A DNA stretch of 47,754 bases, from contig JACRMM010000035.1 of assembly GCA_016214985.1 (NCBI GenBank), positions 126,052-173,805 on the forward strand, written 5' to 3'. The notes below the pieces were generated by a model that worked only from the letters and a program-made list of their open reading frames with translations, was not told the DNA's origin and made no database searches. Both the position numbers and the translations under genes were made by a program. Each line of letters starts with the position of its first letter. Position 1 is the stretch's first letter. Below are positions 36,159 to 45,948 of this stretch, one piece after another. This DNA comes from Deltaproteobacteria bacterium. Its GTDB lineage: Bacteria; Desulfobacterota; Deferrisomatia; Deferrisomatales; JACRMM01.

Positions 36159-36312
36159 GCGACCCGAGGAGTTTGGTGAGTCGGTCTTCGAAGAGGGCAC
36201 GATCTGATGGGCTGCAAGCCGGCCAGGTGACGCGGCTTCCGAAGTCTGAAGCTTCACTGGCCTCGGTGTGGCGTTCAGTCCGGGAACAGGCTCGCGACCG
36301 GCAGCACCAGAC
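36159..36312 (+). repeat. cassette-boundary repeat, copy C (parental copy at the intact Uma2 gene)
   Basis: 154 bp direct repeat of copy B: 36275-36312 are the last codons of the intact Uma2 gene and 36159-36274 its 3' flank. Conservation with B is best at both ends and weaker in the middle (36230-36270). As the only copy attached to a full gene it is the likely source of A and B. Confidence 0.8.
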
Positions 36313-36838
36313 CCGTCAGGATCCCGGCGCCGGTCACGGTGTCCGTCTCACCGTATTTGTCGATGTCGGTGGCGGAGGTACAGACCAGCAGGGCCCGGTT
36401 TTCGGGTTCGACCAGCCACACCTGCTGGACGCCGGCCGCGAAGTACTCCTCGACCTTCTGGCGCACTTCCTGCCAGCGGTCGCCCGGGGACAGGACCTCG
36501 CCCACCATCTCCGGGGCAACCTCGAGGAACCCCTTGGGCGGTGCGGCGGGGCAGAGGGCCTTGGAGACCAGTGCCACATCCGCGCCCCGGACACGATCCG
36601 GGTCTCGGCGGGTGTAGATGCCCACCTCTCCCGAAAGAACCCAGCCCAGGCGGCGCTCCCGTACGAAACGGGTGAGCTCGTAGACGAGGTTCGACTCGAT
36701 GGCTGCGTGCTCGCTGCCGGTGGGGGTCATGGGTACGATCCTCCCGTCGATCAGCTCACAGGGGCCGACGTCTCCCATCGCCAGAAGTTCAGCGCCCGTA
36801 AGCAGCGGCGCCTCCAGAGGAGCAGCAGTCAGGCCCAT
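36275..36838 (-). CDS. Uma2-family (DUF820) putative PD-(D/E)XK endonuclease
   Basis: 187 aa, normal for the family. Expected elements in order: LIDGRIVPMTPTGSEHA, GADVALVSK (Asp), MVGEVLSPGDRW (Glu) and QKVEEYFAAGVQQVWLVEPENR (Lys-Tyr and the WLVEP strand), ending LVLPVASLFPD. Uma2 genes are often multicopy and mobile in Cyanobacteria and Deltaproteobacteria; the function is not established. The frame is open to 37717 but ATG 36838 starts the conserved protein. Its last 12 codons recur at 26.8 kb and, diverged, at 21.1 kb, at the ends of the two helicase cassettes. Confidence 0.85.
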   Translation of the reverse strand: MGLTAAPLEAPLLTGAELLAMGDVGPCELIDGRIVPMTPTGSEHAAIESNLVYELTRFVRERRLGWVLSGEVGIYTRRDPDRVRGADVALVSKALCPAAPPKGFLEVAPEMVGEVLSPGDRWQEVRQKVEEYFAAGVQQVWLVEPENRALLVCTSATDIDKYGETDTVTGAGILTGLVLPVASLFPD

Positions 36839-36981
36839 CTCCGTCTTCCTTCTCAACCGGTCCGTTGCCGGAGCATCTGACTTGCTTGTAGCATCGCGCG
36901 GCCGGAGCGTCAATCGGTCCGGGCGGGCGGTGCGGGCGGCCGGGGGGTCTCCGCCGCCGCAGCGGCGCTGCCGCCCGATCC

Positions 36982-39900
36982 TCATCGAAAGTCCCGCGAC
37001 CGCGCCACGAGGTCTCCGAGCAGCGCGCTTCGGTCCTCCAGGCGCCGGGCCACCAAGTGGATCACGTCCCCTTCCCGCTCCAACACCCCCGAGACGCCGA
37101 GCAGGCTCGCGCCCAGGAGCTCGCGGCGCTGGCGCGCGGCCAAGTCCCGCCAGACCACGACATTCACCGTACCCGTCTCGTCCTCCAGGGTCACGAAGGT
37201 GACGCCGCTCGCCGTGGCCGGGTGCTGACGGTTCGTCACGAGGCCGGCGGCCCGTGCGCGCCGGCCGTGGGGCAGGCGCGAGAGCTCCGCCGCCTTCAGG
37301 AAGCGAAGATCCCCGAGCCGCTCCCGCAGGAGCGCCATGGGATGGCGGCCCAGGGTGAGCCCCAGGCTCGCGTAGTCGGCCACCAGGTCCTCGCCCTCGG
37401 AGGGCGCCGGCAGGCGCGGCGGCGCCTCCGGAAGCTCCACGCCCCGGAGCAGGGGCAGCGGCGCGGGGTCCACGCCCCGGGCCTGCCAGAGGGCGGCGCG
37501 CCGGTGACCCGCAAGCCCCTTCAAGGCGCCCGCGGCCACCAGACACTCCAGGTCGTGGCGGGAGAGACCGGCCCGCTCCGCCAGATCTTCGACGGTGCGA
37601 AACGCCCCCGCGGCCCGCGCGGCCACGAGCCGCCCGCCGCCGGCCGCCGAGAGCCCCTTCACCAGGCACAGGCCCAGGCGAAGGGCCGGCTGGAACGAGC
37701 CGGAGGGGGACGCCCACTGCGCGGCGCGGGACGATCCCTGACCGGGCGGATGGCCGCCAGCGTCGTCAAAGGGCACCCCTCTCCCGCGACTCCCGGAGCT
37801 CTCTCGTCGAAGCCGCGTCCCGCTTTGCTCCGGGGCGTCCCCCCCCGTCTCCCCTTCCGTCCGCTCGAGCGTGCACTCCCACCCGCTCCGGCGCACGTCC
37901 ACCGGCCGCACCTCCACCCCGTGGCGCCGGGCATCCTGGACGAGCTGGCTCGGGGCATAGAAGCCCATGGGCTGGCTGTTGAGGAGCGCGCAGGCGAAGG
38001 CCGCCGGCTCGTGGCACTTCAGCCATGCCGAGGCGTAGGCCAGCAGCGCGAAGCTCGCCGCGTGGGACTCGGGGAAGCCGTACTCCCCGAACCCGCAGAT
38101 CTGCTGGTAGACCTGGCGGGCGAAGGCCTCCGGGTAACCCCTCTCCCGCATGCCGCCCACGAGGCGCTCCTCGAAGGGCCCGAGCCCCCCTTTGCGGCGC
38201 CAGGCGGCCATGGCGCGGCGCAGCTGATCCGCCTCGCCGGGGGTGAAACCGGCGGCCACCACCGCGAGCTTCATCACCTGCTCCTGGAAGATGGGGACCC
38301 CCAGGGTCCGCTCCAGCACGTCGCGCACCTCGGGGCCCGGGTAGGTGACCGGCTCGAGCCCCTGGCGGCGGCGCAGGTAGGGGTGGACCATGTGGCCCTG
38401 GATGGGACCCGGCCGCACGATCGCCACCTCGACCACCAGGTCGTAGAAGGTGCGCGGCTTCAGGCGCGGGAGCATGGCCATCTGCGCGCGAGACTCGATC
38501 TGAAAGACCCCCACGGTGTCGGCCCGGCGGATCATGGCGTAGGTCTCCGGGTCCTCGGCCGGCACGTCCGCCAGGGTGAGGGGACTCCCCCGCACCTCCC
38601 CCGCCAGGGTCAGCGCGCGGCGAAGCGCCGTGAGCATCCCCAGGGCCAGGCAGTCGACCTTCAGGAGGCCCAGGGCGTCGAGGTCGTCCTTGTCCCACTG
38701 GATCACGGTGCGCTCGGCCATGGCCGCGTTCTCGACCGGGACGAGGCGGCAGAGAAGGCCCCGCGCGATGACCATGCCGCCTACGTGCTGGGAGAGGTGC
38801 CGGGGAAACCCCGAAAGAGCGTCGGCCAGGACCTTGAGCCGGGCGAGGACGGGATGGGCCGGGTCGAACCCCGCCTCCCTCAGGCGCTCCGGAGAAACCC
38901 CTCCTCCGTCCCACCACGTGAACTGCTTCGCGATCCGGTCCACCTGCTCCGGGTCGAGCCCCAGGGCCTTGCCCACGTCGCGCACAGCGCTCTTTCGCCG
39001 GTAGGTGATGACCGTGGCCGCCAGGGCCGCCCGGTCGCGGCCGTAGGTCCGGTAGACGTACTGGAGCACCTCCTCGCGGCGCTGGTGCTCGAAGTCGATG
39101 TCGATGTCGGGCGGCTCGTTGCGCTCCCGCGAGAGGAAGCGCTCGAAGAGCGTCTCCAGGCGGGCGGGGTCCACCTCGGTGATCCCGAGGCAGAAGCAGA
39201 CGGCCGAGTTGGCGGCCGAGCCCCGCCCCTGGCAGAGGATGCCGCGGCTCCGGGCGAACCGGACGATGTCGTGGACCGTGAGGAAGTAGCGCTCGTACCC
39301 GAGCTCGGCGATCAGCGAGAGCTCGTGCTCCACCTGCCCGAGGACCTTCCCCGGCGCGCCCTCCGGCCAGCGGCGGCCCATCCCCTCCTCGGTGAGCCGC
39401 CGCAGGTACGCGGCCGGAGTCTCGCCCGGGGGAACGACCTCCTCGGGGTACTCGTAGCGAAGCTCGGTCAGGGAGAAGGAGCACCGCTCGGCGACCCGCA
39501 GCGTCTCGGCCAGGAGATCCTCGGGATAGAGGCGGGCGAGCCGCTGCCGGGCCCGCAGGTGGCGCTCGCCGTTGGGGTAGAGTGCGTAGCCGGCCTCGGC
39601 CACCGGGAGGCCCAGGCGGATGGCGGTGAGGATGTCCTGGAGCGCCCGGCGGCCGCGCACGTGCATGTGCACGTCGCCCGCCGCCACCAGCGGGAGCCCC
39701 ACGGCCCGGCCGAGCTCCCGCAGATCGGCCAGGCGGGCCCGGTCGTCGGGACCGCAGTGCAGCTCCACGGCAAGCCACGCCCGGTCGCCGAAGGTTTCGG
39801 CGACCCAGCGGGCCTCTTCGACGTCCGGGACCGCGCCGGGGAGGAGGAGCGCGAGGCAGCCGGGCAGGGCGTGGGGCCCGGAGGGGGACGAGCGGAGAGA

Positions 39901-40239
39901 CAGGAGATCGTCGCGGGTGAGCCGGTAGCTCCCCTTCGGGGCCGAACGCCTTCCGCGGGTGATCCGCTCCGAGAGGTTGCCGTACCCCTCGCGATCCGCC
40001 GCGAGGAGCACCAGCCGAGGACCGCCCTCGAGGCCGAGCTCGCTGCCGAGCAGAAGCTTCACGGTCCTGCCCCGGGCCGCCACGTGGGCCCGCACCACGC
40101 CGGCGAGCGAGCACTCGTCGGTCAAGGCCAGGGCCGCATACCCCAAGGCGTCGGCGCGCTCCAACAGCTCCTCCGGGTGCGAAGCGCCCCGGAGGAAGGT
40201 GAAGTTGGAGAGGCAGTGGAGCTCGGCGTAGGGAAGCAT
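36982..40239 (-). CDS. dnaE2: error-prone DNA polymerase III alpha subunit, DnaE2 (ImuC)
   Basis: 1085 aa. N-terminal PHP domain ([30 protein letters not shown]), polymerase palm with PDIDIDF (377-383) and [10 protein letters not shown] supplying the three catalytic aspartates, then helix-hairpin-helix and OB-fold regions ([18 protein letters not shown]). It is the translesion polymerase of the ImuA-ImuB-DnaE2 mutasome, responsible for SOS mutagenesis where umuDC is absent. About 55 residues of Gly/Ser/Arg-rich sequence (around 37690-37855) interrupt the segment between GWECTLE and [12 protein letters not shown], unusual for the family. ATG 40239 gives the standard [13 protein letters not shown] start. 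Last gene of the LexA-controlled operon. Confidence 0.95.
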   Translation of the reverse strand: MLPYAELHCLSNFTFLRGASHPEELLERADALGYAALALTDECSLAGVVRAHVAARGRTVKLLLGSELGLEGGPRLVLLAADREGYGNLSERITRGRRSAPKGSYRLTRDDLLSLRSSPSGPHALPGCLALLLPGAVPDVEEARWVAETFGDRAWLAVELHCGPDDRARLADLRELGRAVGLPLVAAGDVHMHVRGRRALQDILTAIRLGLPVAEAGYALYPNGERHLRARQRLARLYPEDLLAETLRVAERCSFSLTELRYEYPEEVVPPGETPAAYLRRLTEEGMGRRWPEGAPGKVLGQVEHELSLIAELGYERYFLTVHDIVRFARSRGILCQGRGSAANSAVCFCLGITEVDPARLETLFERFLSRERNEPPDIDIDFEHQRREEVLQYVYRTYGRDRAALAATVITYRRKSAVRDVGKALGLDPEQVDRIAKQFTWWDGGGVSPERLREAGFDPAHPVLARLKVLADALSGFPRHLSQHVGGMVIARGLLCRLVPVENAAMAERTVIQWDKDDLDALGLLKVDCLALGMLTALRRALTLAGEVRGSPLTLADVPAEDPETYAMIRRADTVGVFQIESRAQMAMLPRLKPRTFYDLVVEVAIVRPGPIQGHMVHPYLRRRQGLEPVTYPGPEVRDVLERTLGVPIFQEQVMKLAVVAAGFTPGEADQLRRAMAAWRRKGGLGPFEERLVGGMRERGYPEAFARQVYQQICGFGEYGFPESHAASFALLAYASAWLKCHEPAAFACALLNSQPMGFYAPSQLVQDARRHGVEVRPVDVRRSGWECTLERTEGETGGDAPEQSGTRLRRESSGSRGRGVPFDDAGGHPPGQGSSRAAQWASPSGSFQPALRLGLCLVKGLSAAGGGRLVAARAAGAFRTVEDLAERAGLSRHDLECLVAAGALKGLAGHRRAALWQARGVDPAPLPLLRGVELPEAPPRLPAPSEGEDLVADYASLGLTLGRHPMALLRERLGDLRFLKAAELSRLPHGRRARAAGLVTNRQHPATASGVTFVTLEDETGTVNVVVWRDLAARQRRELLGASLLGVSGVLEREGDVIHLVARRLEDRSALLGDLVARSRDFR

Positions 40240-40291
40240 GGACGTGGGAGCACCCTCCTGGTCACGATTCGATCGCCGGCCGATGAAGCCC

Positions 40292-41737
40292 CTACCCGAA
40301 GATCCCCTGCGCGAACCACCGGTGCGCCCCCTGCCGCTCCCGGAAGACCCAGAGTCGCGAGCCCTGGGCATCCTCGGCCACGAAGTAGTCTCGAGCCGCG
40401 TCGGCGCTGTCCCACCACCCGGTCTCGATGCGCTCGGGGCCGGCGAGGAGAATCAGTCCGGCCGGAACGCCCGCAGGAGGGCAGCGAAACACCACCGGCG
40501 CGGGCAGGAGCCAGAGGGGGCGGAGGCCGGCCGGCCCAGGCAGAATATCGGCCGGGGCCGGCCCCGCCTCGCCCCCCGAGACCCATTGGAAGGCCCGCTC
40601 CGGGCGGTAGTCGGCCACGAGGCGAAGACCCTGCACCGCCTCGTCTCCCAGGCGCGCCCGAAGCCTCTCCAGCAGGCGGCCCTCGCCCGGCCTGCCCTCT
40701 TCTTCCCCTCCGAAGAGGTCTCGGCTGCGGGGGGTCATGGACGAGAACCCGGTGGCCTCGAGGCCGAGGGCGCGGACCGGCGCCGGAAGCGGAGTCCGTG
40801 CCAGGCGCTCTCCCAGGAGGCCGAGCAGCCGCTTCGGATCCCGGCCGGGAGACGCCAAGCCGACCTCCACCCGGGTGGGCCGCGCGTCCCGATGGACGAG
40901 CGAGAGGCAAAACCGGTCGACCCCGCTGCCCCTCGCCGCCAGGAAGCCCTCGAGCTCCCGGAGCAGCCGGTGGGCGGCAAACAGGAGGGTCTCGGCGCCC
41001 GCGACCTCGGCGGGAAGCTCCAGGCGGGACGCGAATCGGGGCGGTGGCACGAAGGGCGATCGCGGGTCCGGCACCCGGCCCAGGGCCCGGTCCAGGATTT
41101 CCGGGAGCTCTCGCCCGAAACGCCGGGCGAGGCCGGCCCGCGGGAGCCGCAGGCAGTCCCCCAGGGTGCAGACACCCAGGGCCCGGAGCGCCTCCCGGAC
41201 CTTCTCCGGCACCTCGAGGAGGCCGAGCCCCAGGGAAGCGAGCGCCGCCTCCAGGCAGGCCGGCTCGGTCACCCGGTCCCCCTGCCCGGCGCGCGCCAGG
41301 AGCTCGGCCGCCAGGGGGTTGGGGGCGAGCGCCAGGCAGGCCCGGTAGCCCAGGCTCGCCGCCCCCTCCTCCACCCGCTCTGAGAGCCCTCCGGCTCCGC
41401 CGAACAATCCGAGGCTCCCCTCCACCTCCAGGAGCACCCCGGCGCAGACCAGGCTCACCAGGGGCGTGAACTGCCCGGCCCAGCCGGCGAGCGCCGCGAG
41501 GGCCCCTGCCTCCGCCCCCTCGTCCCGCTCGCGCACGACGAGCTCCGGGACCAGGCCGCACGCTGCTCCGAGGGCCATGCCCGGGCGGATCCCCGCGGCC
41601 GCCGCCCCAAGGTTCACGGCTACGACCGACCGCCGCCGCCCCCGCCCGGCCACCACGACCAGGGGGCCCGGGGCCGCGGCGCCGCGGGTGAAGACCTCGA
41701 CGGAGAGGTGAGGGAGGTGCAGGCAGAGCCAGAGCAT
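40292..41737 (-). CDS. imuB: ImuB, inactive Y-family polymerase-like mutasome subunit
   Basis: 481 aa. Opens [16 protein letters not shown], the Y-family start in which the catalytic acidic residue is replaced, as in all ImuB proteins; so it is a scaffold and not a polymerase. Helix-hairpin-helix region follows ([23 protein letters not shown]), little-finger-like region, then [11 protein letters not shown], a likely beta-clamp-contact segment, and the conserved C-terminus with [13 protein letters not shown] and [27 protein letters not shown]. Bridges ImuA, DnaE2 and the clamp. Eight bases after imuA and 52 before dnaE2. Confidence 0.93.
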   Translation of the reverse strand: MLWLCLHLPHLSVEVFTRGAAAPGPLVVVAGRGRRRSVVAVNLGAAAAGIRPGMALGAACGLVPELVVRERDEGAEAGALAALAGWAGQFTPLVSLVCAGVLLEVEGSLGLFGGAGGLSERVEEGAASLGYRACLALAPNPLAAELLARAGQGDRVTEPACLEAALASLGLGLLEVPEKVREALRALGVCTLGDCLRLPRAGLARRFGRELPEILDRALGRVPDPRSPFVPPPRFASRLELPAEVAGAETLLFAAHRLLRELEGFLAARGSGVDRFCLSLVHRDARPTRVEVGLASPGRDPKRLLGLLGERLARTPLPAPVRALGLEATGFSSMTPRSRDLFGGEEEGRPGEGRLLERLRARLGDEAVQGLRLVADYRPERAFQWVSGGEAGPAPADILPGPAGLRPLWLLPAPVVFRCPPAGVPAGLILLAGPERIETGWWDSADAARDYFVAEDAQGSRLWVFRERQGAHRWFAQGIFG

Positions 41738-41744
41738 GGGGACG

Positions 41745-42356
41745 CTAGGAGGCTGGGACACCCCGTCCCAACACCACGCCACGTCCGGCCTCTCGGCCCT
41801 TGAGGACGTGCACGGCGAGCCCTCCCTCGGCCGGCTCCACCGCAAGCCGAAGGGCCGCCGGCGAAGGCCGGTCGGCGGCGCGGACCGGCCGGAAGAGGAA
41901 CCCGAGGCTCTTTCCCCTCTCGGCCGCGAGCTGCAGGCGCCGCAGGCTCCGGTCCGGAGCCTCGCCCACCCAGGCGAGCACCGCGCCGCTGGTCCCCGAG
42001 CCCAGCGCCTGCTCCGCAGCCCACAGACCGTCTTCCGGAGTGGGAGGCCGCACCACGAGGACGCGGGGGAGGTCCACTCCGCAGGCCGCCAGCGCCGGCC
42101 CGTAGGGGATGTGAGGCGGAGAGATCCAGACGGCGAAGCGCCGCTGCCGGGTGAGTCGCGCCAGGGCCGGCACCAGGAGCCGGAGCTCTCCGACGCCCTC
42201 CCGGGCGCCAAGCACCTCGATGAGCGCCCCCACCGGCCAGCCGCCGCCGGGGAGCAGACGATCCAGGTCTTCAAAACCCGTGGGCAGCGCCTCCCGTTCT
42301 CCCGGGCTGCTCCAGAGGGCGGGGTGCTGGCGCAAGGCTTCGAGGGCGAGGTTCAT
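41745..42356 (-). CDS. imuA: ImuA, RecA-like mutasome subunit
   Basis: 203 aa. The start [28 protein letters not shown] is the RecA-like fold of ImuA; the Walker A position reads GAREGVGE and lacks the GKT triplet, usual for ImuA. Further RecA-like strands are FAVWISPP and [23 protein letters not shown]. It interacts with ImuB and modulates RecA in SOS mutagenesis. Start overlaps the lexA stop by 4 bp, so lexA-imuA-imuB-dnaE2 form one transcription unit. Confidence 0.9.
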   Translation of the reverse strand: MNLALEALRQHPALWSSPGEREALPTGFEDLDRLLPGGGWPVGALIEVLGAREGVGELRLLVPALARLTRQRRFAVWISPPHIPYGPALAACGVDLPRVLVVRPPTPEDGLWAAEQALGSGTSGAVLAWVGEAPDRSLRRLQLAAERGKSLGFLFRPVRAADRPSPAALRLAVEPAEGGLAVHVLKGREAGRGVVLGRGVPAS

Positions 42357-42967
42357 GGGAGGGTCCTCTTCACCACCCCCACCCCGATCCCCTCGATCAC
42401 CAGGGGCTCACGGCTGAGATCCACCGCGATCGGCGCGAACTCCGGGTTCTCGGGCAGGAGGCGAACCAGGTAGCCGCGGCGCCGGAAGCGCTTGACGGTC
42501 ACCTCGTCGCCCAGGCGGGCCACCACGATCTGGCCGTTTCGGGCCTCCGGTGCCCGGTGCACGGCCAGGAGGTCCCCGTCCAGGATCCCCGCGTCGCGCA
42601 TGCTCGCCCCCACAACCCGAAGCAGGTAGTCGGCCCGGGGCAGGAAGAGCCGCGGGTCGAGCTCGTAGCGATCCTCGATGTGCTCCTCGGCCAGGAGCGG
42701 CGCCCCGGCCGCCACCCGGCCCACGAGCGGGAGGCCCGGGAGCGCCGAGCGCGCCCGCTCCAAAAGCCGGATGCCCCGCGAGGCGCCGGGCAGGAGCTCG
42801 AGCGCCCCCTTGCGGGCCAGGGCCCGCAGGTGCTCCTCGGCGGCGTTGGCCGACCGGAAGCCCAGGGCCCGGGCGATCTCGGCCCGAGTCGGCGGAAAAC
42901 CGGACTTCTCGAGGAAGCCCCGGATCCACCGGAGGATTTCTTCCTGACGGGGGGTAAGGTCGGTCAT
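42353..42967 (-). CDS. lexA: LexA repressor of the SOS response
   Basis: 204 aa. Winged helix ([25 protein letters not shown]), self-cleavage site Ala87-Gly88 in RVAAGAPLL, catalytic dyad Ser122 (VGASM) and Lys159 (VTVKRF). Cleaves itself when RecA is activated on single-stranded DNA. GGAGG precedes the ATG. A perfect SOS box lies 15 bp upstream, so the gene represses itself together with the mutasome genes behind it. This may be a second, mutasome-linked LexA if another exists elsewhere in the genome. Confidence 0.95.
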   Translation of the reverse strand: MTDLTPRQEEILRWIRGFLEKSGFPPTRAEIARALGFRSANAAEEHLRALARKGALELLPGASRGIRLLERARSALPGLPLVGRVAAGAPLLAEEHIEDRYELDPRLFLPRADYLLRVVGASMRDAGILDGDLLAVHRAPEARNGQIVVARLGDEVTVKRFRRRGYLVRLLPENPEFAPIAVDLSREPLVIEGIGVGVVKRTLP

Positions 42968-42981
42968 GGCGCCTCCGTATA

Positions 42982-42997
42982 CTGTTTTTTTATACAG
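42982..42997 (-). promoter_or_regulatory. LexA (SOS) box of the lexA-imuA-imuB-dnaE2 operon
   Basis: CTGT-N8-ACAG with an AT-only spacer, the gammaproteobacterial/E. coli-type consensus, 15 bp before the lexA start. It sits in the 154-bp gap shared with the divergent DUF1499 gene. LexA bound here would block the operon until DNA damage. Confidence 0.9.
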
Positions 42998-43121
42998 TAG
43001 TCCGGGCGGCCCCGCAAGGCCCTTTCCTCCCCCCCGCCTTGCGCCCTGCGCCGGCCGTGCTACACGGGAAAGGCTCCGCGAGCTCCCACCCCAACCCTCC
43101 CCCACCACCGGAGGCTTCCCC

Positions 43122-43565
43122 ATGCCCCGAGGACCTGCCCTCGCCACCCTGGCCGCCGCGGCCGCCCTCCTCGGGTGCGCCGGCCACTCACCCGGAACCC
43201 TGGGGGTCCGCGACGGCCGGCTCTCCCCCTGCCCCGACTCGCCCAACTGCGTCTCCAGCCAGGAGACGGGCGAGCGCCACAGCATCGCCCCCCTCCCCGT
43301 CGTCGGGGATCCGGCCACGGCCCAGGCGCGGCTCACGGCCGCGATCGAGGCCCGGGGAGACGCCACGATCGTCTCCTCGTCGCCCGACTACCTTCGGGTG
43401 GAGTTTCACACACGGCTGGGATTCGTCGACGACGCGGAGTTCTGGCTGGACCGGGCGGCCCGGGTCATCCACGTGCGCTCGGGGTCTCGGGTCGGGTACT
43501 CGGACTTCGGGAAGAATCGGAGCCGCATCGAGGAGCTTCGCAAGGCACTACTGGGCAGCGGCTGA
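43122..43565 (+). CDS. DUF1499 lipoprotein
   Basis: 147 aa with lipobox LLGC (Cys18 or nearby) after a short Ala-rich signal. The DUF1499 pattern is complete: [67 protein letters not shown]. Envelope-associated family of unknown activity. GGAGG stands 7 bases before the ATG. It diverges from lexA across the SOS box, but whether LexA affects it is unknown. A GC-rich hairpin follows the stop. Confidence 0.9.
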   Translation: MPRGPALATLAAAAALLGCAGHSPGTLGVRDGRLSPCPDSPNCVSSQETGERHSIAPLPVVGDPATAQARLTAAIEARGDATIVSSSPDYLRVEFHTRLGFVDDAEFWLDRAARVIHVRSGSRVGYSDFGKNRSRIEELRKALLGSG

Positions 43566-43586
43566 TCCCCGCGCGCCCATCGGAGC

Positions 43587-43613
43587 GGGGGCGTGGGCCC
43601 CACACACGCCCCC
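43587..43613 (+). terminator. GC hairpin after the DUF1499 gene
   Basis: 9-bp perfect arms (GGGGGCGTG / CACGCCCCC) with a 9-nt loop, 21 bp after the stop. No T-run follows, so terminator function is uncertain. Confidence 0.45.
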
Positions 43614-43753
43614 ACGCTCACCTCCTCGACATCGAGAGCGTCCTCTCCTCCCCCTGCACGTTCAACGAGGGGGAGAACATCATCGGCGGGACGACCGACA
43701 AGAGATCGTGAACGCGACCCATCGGCACGGCCTCAGATCGCGACTGGATCGCT

Positions 43754-44173
43754 TTACGCCGTCAGGTCCTCGCCAGCGGAAAGCAGCCGAAACCCCTCTC
43801 GGGTGAAGTGGCCGTCGAACCCAAAGCACGCGCCGAGCCCCTCGTCCTCCATCGCCGTGAAGCTCGCGCAGTCGACCAGGCTGACCTTTGCGTCAGAATG
43901 GCTCTCGAATCGACGGGAAGCCCGTGCGTGGAGGGCTTCGTCCACCCACCGGACGCGGAGGAGCGGCCTCAGTATGCGGTCGAACTCGGCGGCCGCCTCT
44001 CGACCGACTCGGGAATGGAGGAGTGCCAAGGTTTCCAGGAGAACGTAGCTGGTCGTGTGGATCTCTGCCCCCTGCTGCAAGAGCCTTTCCATCACCAGAC
44101 GTGCGCGGGGGTGCTCTCCGTCGTTGCGAACGACGGCCGCGAAGAGGCCCGAGGTGTCGGCGAAGACCCTCAT
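43754..44173 (-). CDS. PIN-domain (VapC-type) toxin
   Basis: 139 aa. Acidic residues of a PIN RNase: MRVFADTSGLFAAV (Asp6), SYVLLETLALL (Glu), SLVDCASFTAMED (Asp), and GFDGHF at the end. All catalytic positions are present. It overlaps the upstream ribbon-helix-helix gene by 4 bp (ATGA), the classical antitoxin-toxin order. Different subfamily from the VapC at 19.8 kb. Confidence 0.88.
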   Translation of the reverse strand: MRVFADTSGLFAAVVRNDGEHPRARLVMERLLQQGAEIHTTSYVLLETLALLHSRVGREAAAEFDRILRPLLRVRWVDEALHARASRRFESHSDAKVSLVDCASFTAMEDEGLGACFGFDGHFTREGFRLLSAGEDLTA

Positions 44174-44400
44174 GGCTCTTCTTCCGGGAAGTAGGTGTCG
44201 TGGCGCACCGCGACGTCCGTTCGATCGGCCTCGAAGGCCCCGAGAAGGGCGAGGGCCTGTTCCACCGGAGACGCTTCCCTGCGCCGAAGTTCGTCCACCG
44301 CCTCTCGGATGACGGCCGAGACCGACCGGTGGCGGCGTGCCGAAACAGCCTTGAGAAACGAAGCCTGCTCGTCCGTCAGGGAAATCTGGGTCCGAATCAT
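44170..44400 (-). CDS. ribbon-helix-helix antitoxin
   Basis: 76 aa. MIRTQISLTDEQASFLKAVSARRHRSVSAVIREAV is a ribbon-helix-helix DNA-binding domain; the rest (acidic, ending TYFPEEEP) should bind and inhibit the PIN toxin. AGGAGG stands 5 bases before the ATG. Probably represses its own operon. Confidence 0.87.
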   Translation of the reverse strand: MIRTQISLTDEQASFLKAVSARRHRSVSAVIREAVDELRRREASPVEQALALLGAFEADRTDVAVRHDTYFPEEEP

Positions 44401-44633
44401 GCCAACCTCCTGTTCTTACATCATGGCACCAGCCATGCTACATCACGATCGGCATGACCGAAAGGGTTCACGGCCCCGTGTCTCGCTCCTCCGCCCGCGC
44501 GCCTTCCTCGGACGGCGTCTGTGCCTCGCTCAGGGACGGCCAGGCGAGGGAGGAGAGGTGTCTCTGCCCCATGCGCCCCCCAAGAGAAGGCCGTCTGGGC
44601 CAGCTCATGCGCGGCCCCGTTGCTCTCGCGGGT

Positions 44634-45854
44634 CTACCTCGCTGGCCCAGAGAGGAGCCCGATGAAGCACCCTCCTCCGCCCGGGTCGCCGCCCATTGTA
44701 AAGCAGTCGTCGCCCGGCTCTCTCGGGCTTGGGCAGATCACGATCTTGTCTACCCATTTCAGCTGGAACGACCACGAAACCTCTGAGGGGAGGGGGTTCC
44801 CTGCCAAATCCTTCACTCCCGTGGTGATCCTCACTCCTTGGGTCCCCTCCGTGCAGGACCCCGGTCTCCCGTCCAAGGTCCGCAGGAGCGGATTGTACTC
44901 CACCATCTCCACTGGATGACCGTTCACCAGTACCGTTGAACCGTCGAGGGTGGTCGCGTCGATAGGCTCCGAGAAGGACGCCGAGATGACCGCCCGGAAA
45001 GGAGCACATTCGCCCCTAAGCGCCTCGATGGTGGAACCGTCGTAAGGGTAGAACCGGTGGGCCGTCGGGCCCTCTTCGTCGCGCGCGTCCCCGGTTGTGA
45101 ATTGCCAAGCGCTGTCCAGGCTCGGGGAGTTCCCGGCGGTATCCGTGACCCCTGCCGTGACGGTCACCGTGTACGTCGTGCCCACCGCAAGGTTCTCCAA
45201 GGGGCGAAACGTAAGTACTTTGCGCGCTCCGTCGTAGGCGAGGACACCCGCAACCTGGGGATCGATCCGGAAGGTCCCGCTGTTGACGGTCGACGGGTCG
45301 AGGGGTTCCGAAAAGAAGACCTGAACGCTCCTGTTCAGTGGGACGGTCGTCTCGGACTCCCGCGGCTCTAGGGCATGCACCCCTGGGGGAGTGATGTCGG
45401 GCCATGGCTGGGTGGAGAACGACCAGCTGAACTCCGACGGCAGAGACGTCCCATCTTCGGATTGCACCCCCGTCGTCACCGTGACGGTGTATGTCGTAGC
45501 GGCGCCCCCTGGTCCGACGAGAGGTGCCGATGGACGGAAGATGGCCGTGCGGCTCCCGGAGTTGTAGGTCACGGTCCCCGGAGTTGCGGGAGAAAGAAAG
45601 AAGGTGTTTGCATTCACCGTGGCGGGATCGACCGGTTGCGAGAACGTGACGTAGATGCGAGTGTTGGCCGCGACCTGAAAATCCCCCGACTGGGGGAAAG
45701 CGTACTCCACACGCATGGGACCTTGGCCTGTCGCCGGAGCTCCACTGCTCCAAAGACCGCCACATACCAGTGCTAGGGCCAAGAACAGGGCAGTCCAAGA
45801 TACGCCACCCCTGTGGCGTGCGTGCGGGAGGCCACTTGTCATAGGGACGTGCAT
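44634..45854 (-). CDS. secreted protein with three Big_5 (Ig-like) repeats
   Basis: 406 aa. AAGGAG precedes the ATG; signal peptide about residues 18-43. Three Big_5-type domains follow, each with the pattern VTFSQPVDPATVNANTF / FSEPLDPSTVNSGTF / FSEPIDATTLDGSTV, a TYTVTVTTGV or like strand, and WSF at the end, so the modules cover about residues 50-150, 155-255 and 260-370. The tail is GDPGGGGCFIGLL and a stop. GGGGCFI is the beginning of the CFI-box C-terminal sorting motif of Deltaproteobacteria, but the following ATAAYG is missing, so it may be truncated. Probably surface-exposed or secreted. Confidence 0.78.
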   Translation of the reverse strand: MHVPMTSGLPHARHRGGVSWTALFLALALVCGGLWSSGAPATGQGPMRVEYAFPQSGDFQVAANTRIYVTFSQPVDPATVNANTFFLSPATPGTVTYNSGSRTAIFRPSAPLVGPGGAATTYTVTVTTGVQSEDGTSLPSEFSWSFSTQPWPDITPPGVHALEPRESETTVPLNRSVQVFFSEPLDPSTVNSGTFRIDPQVAGVLAYDGARKVLTFRPLENLAVGTTYTVTVTAGVTDTAGNSPSLDSAWQFTTGDARDEEGPTAHRFYPYDGSTIEALRGECAPFRAVISASFSEPIDATTLDGSTVLVNGHPVEMVEYNPLLRTLDGRPGSCTEGTQGVRITTGVKDLAGNPLPSEVSWSFQLKWVDKIVICPSPREPGDDCFTMGGDPGGGGCFIGLLSGPAR

Positions 45855-45948
45855 CGGGAACTCCTTTCGCGGTAAGGGGTCTTCCGTCTCCTTCGCAATA
45901 TCGTGCGTCGCTCACCCTGCAGTATTGGGAAGAGTCTGTACCGTTCTG

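Noticed and set aside
21008..36312. Repeats A, B and C as an insertion sequence
   Set aside because: No transposase, no terminal inverted repeats or target-site duplication; the repeated sequence is explained by a gene's 3' end and flank.
37057..41469. 1470-codon plus-strand frame
   Set aside because: Antisense to dnaE2 and imuB; low-complexity composition.
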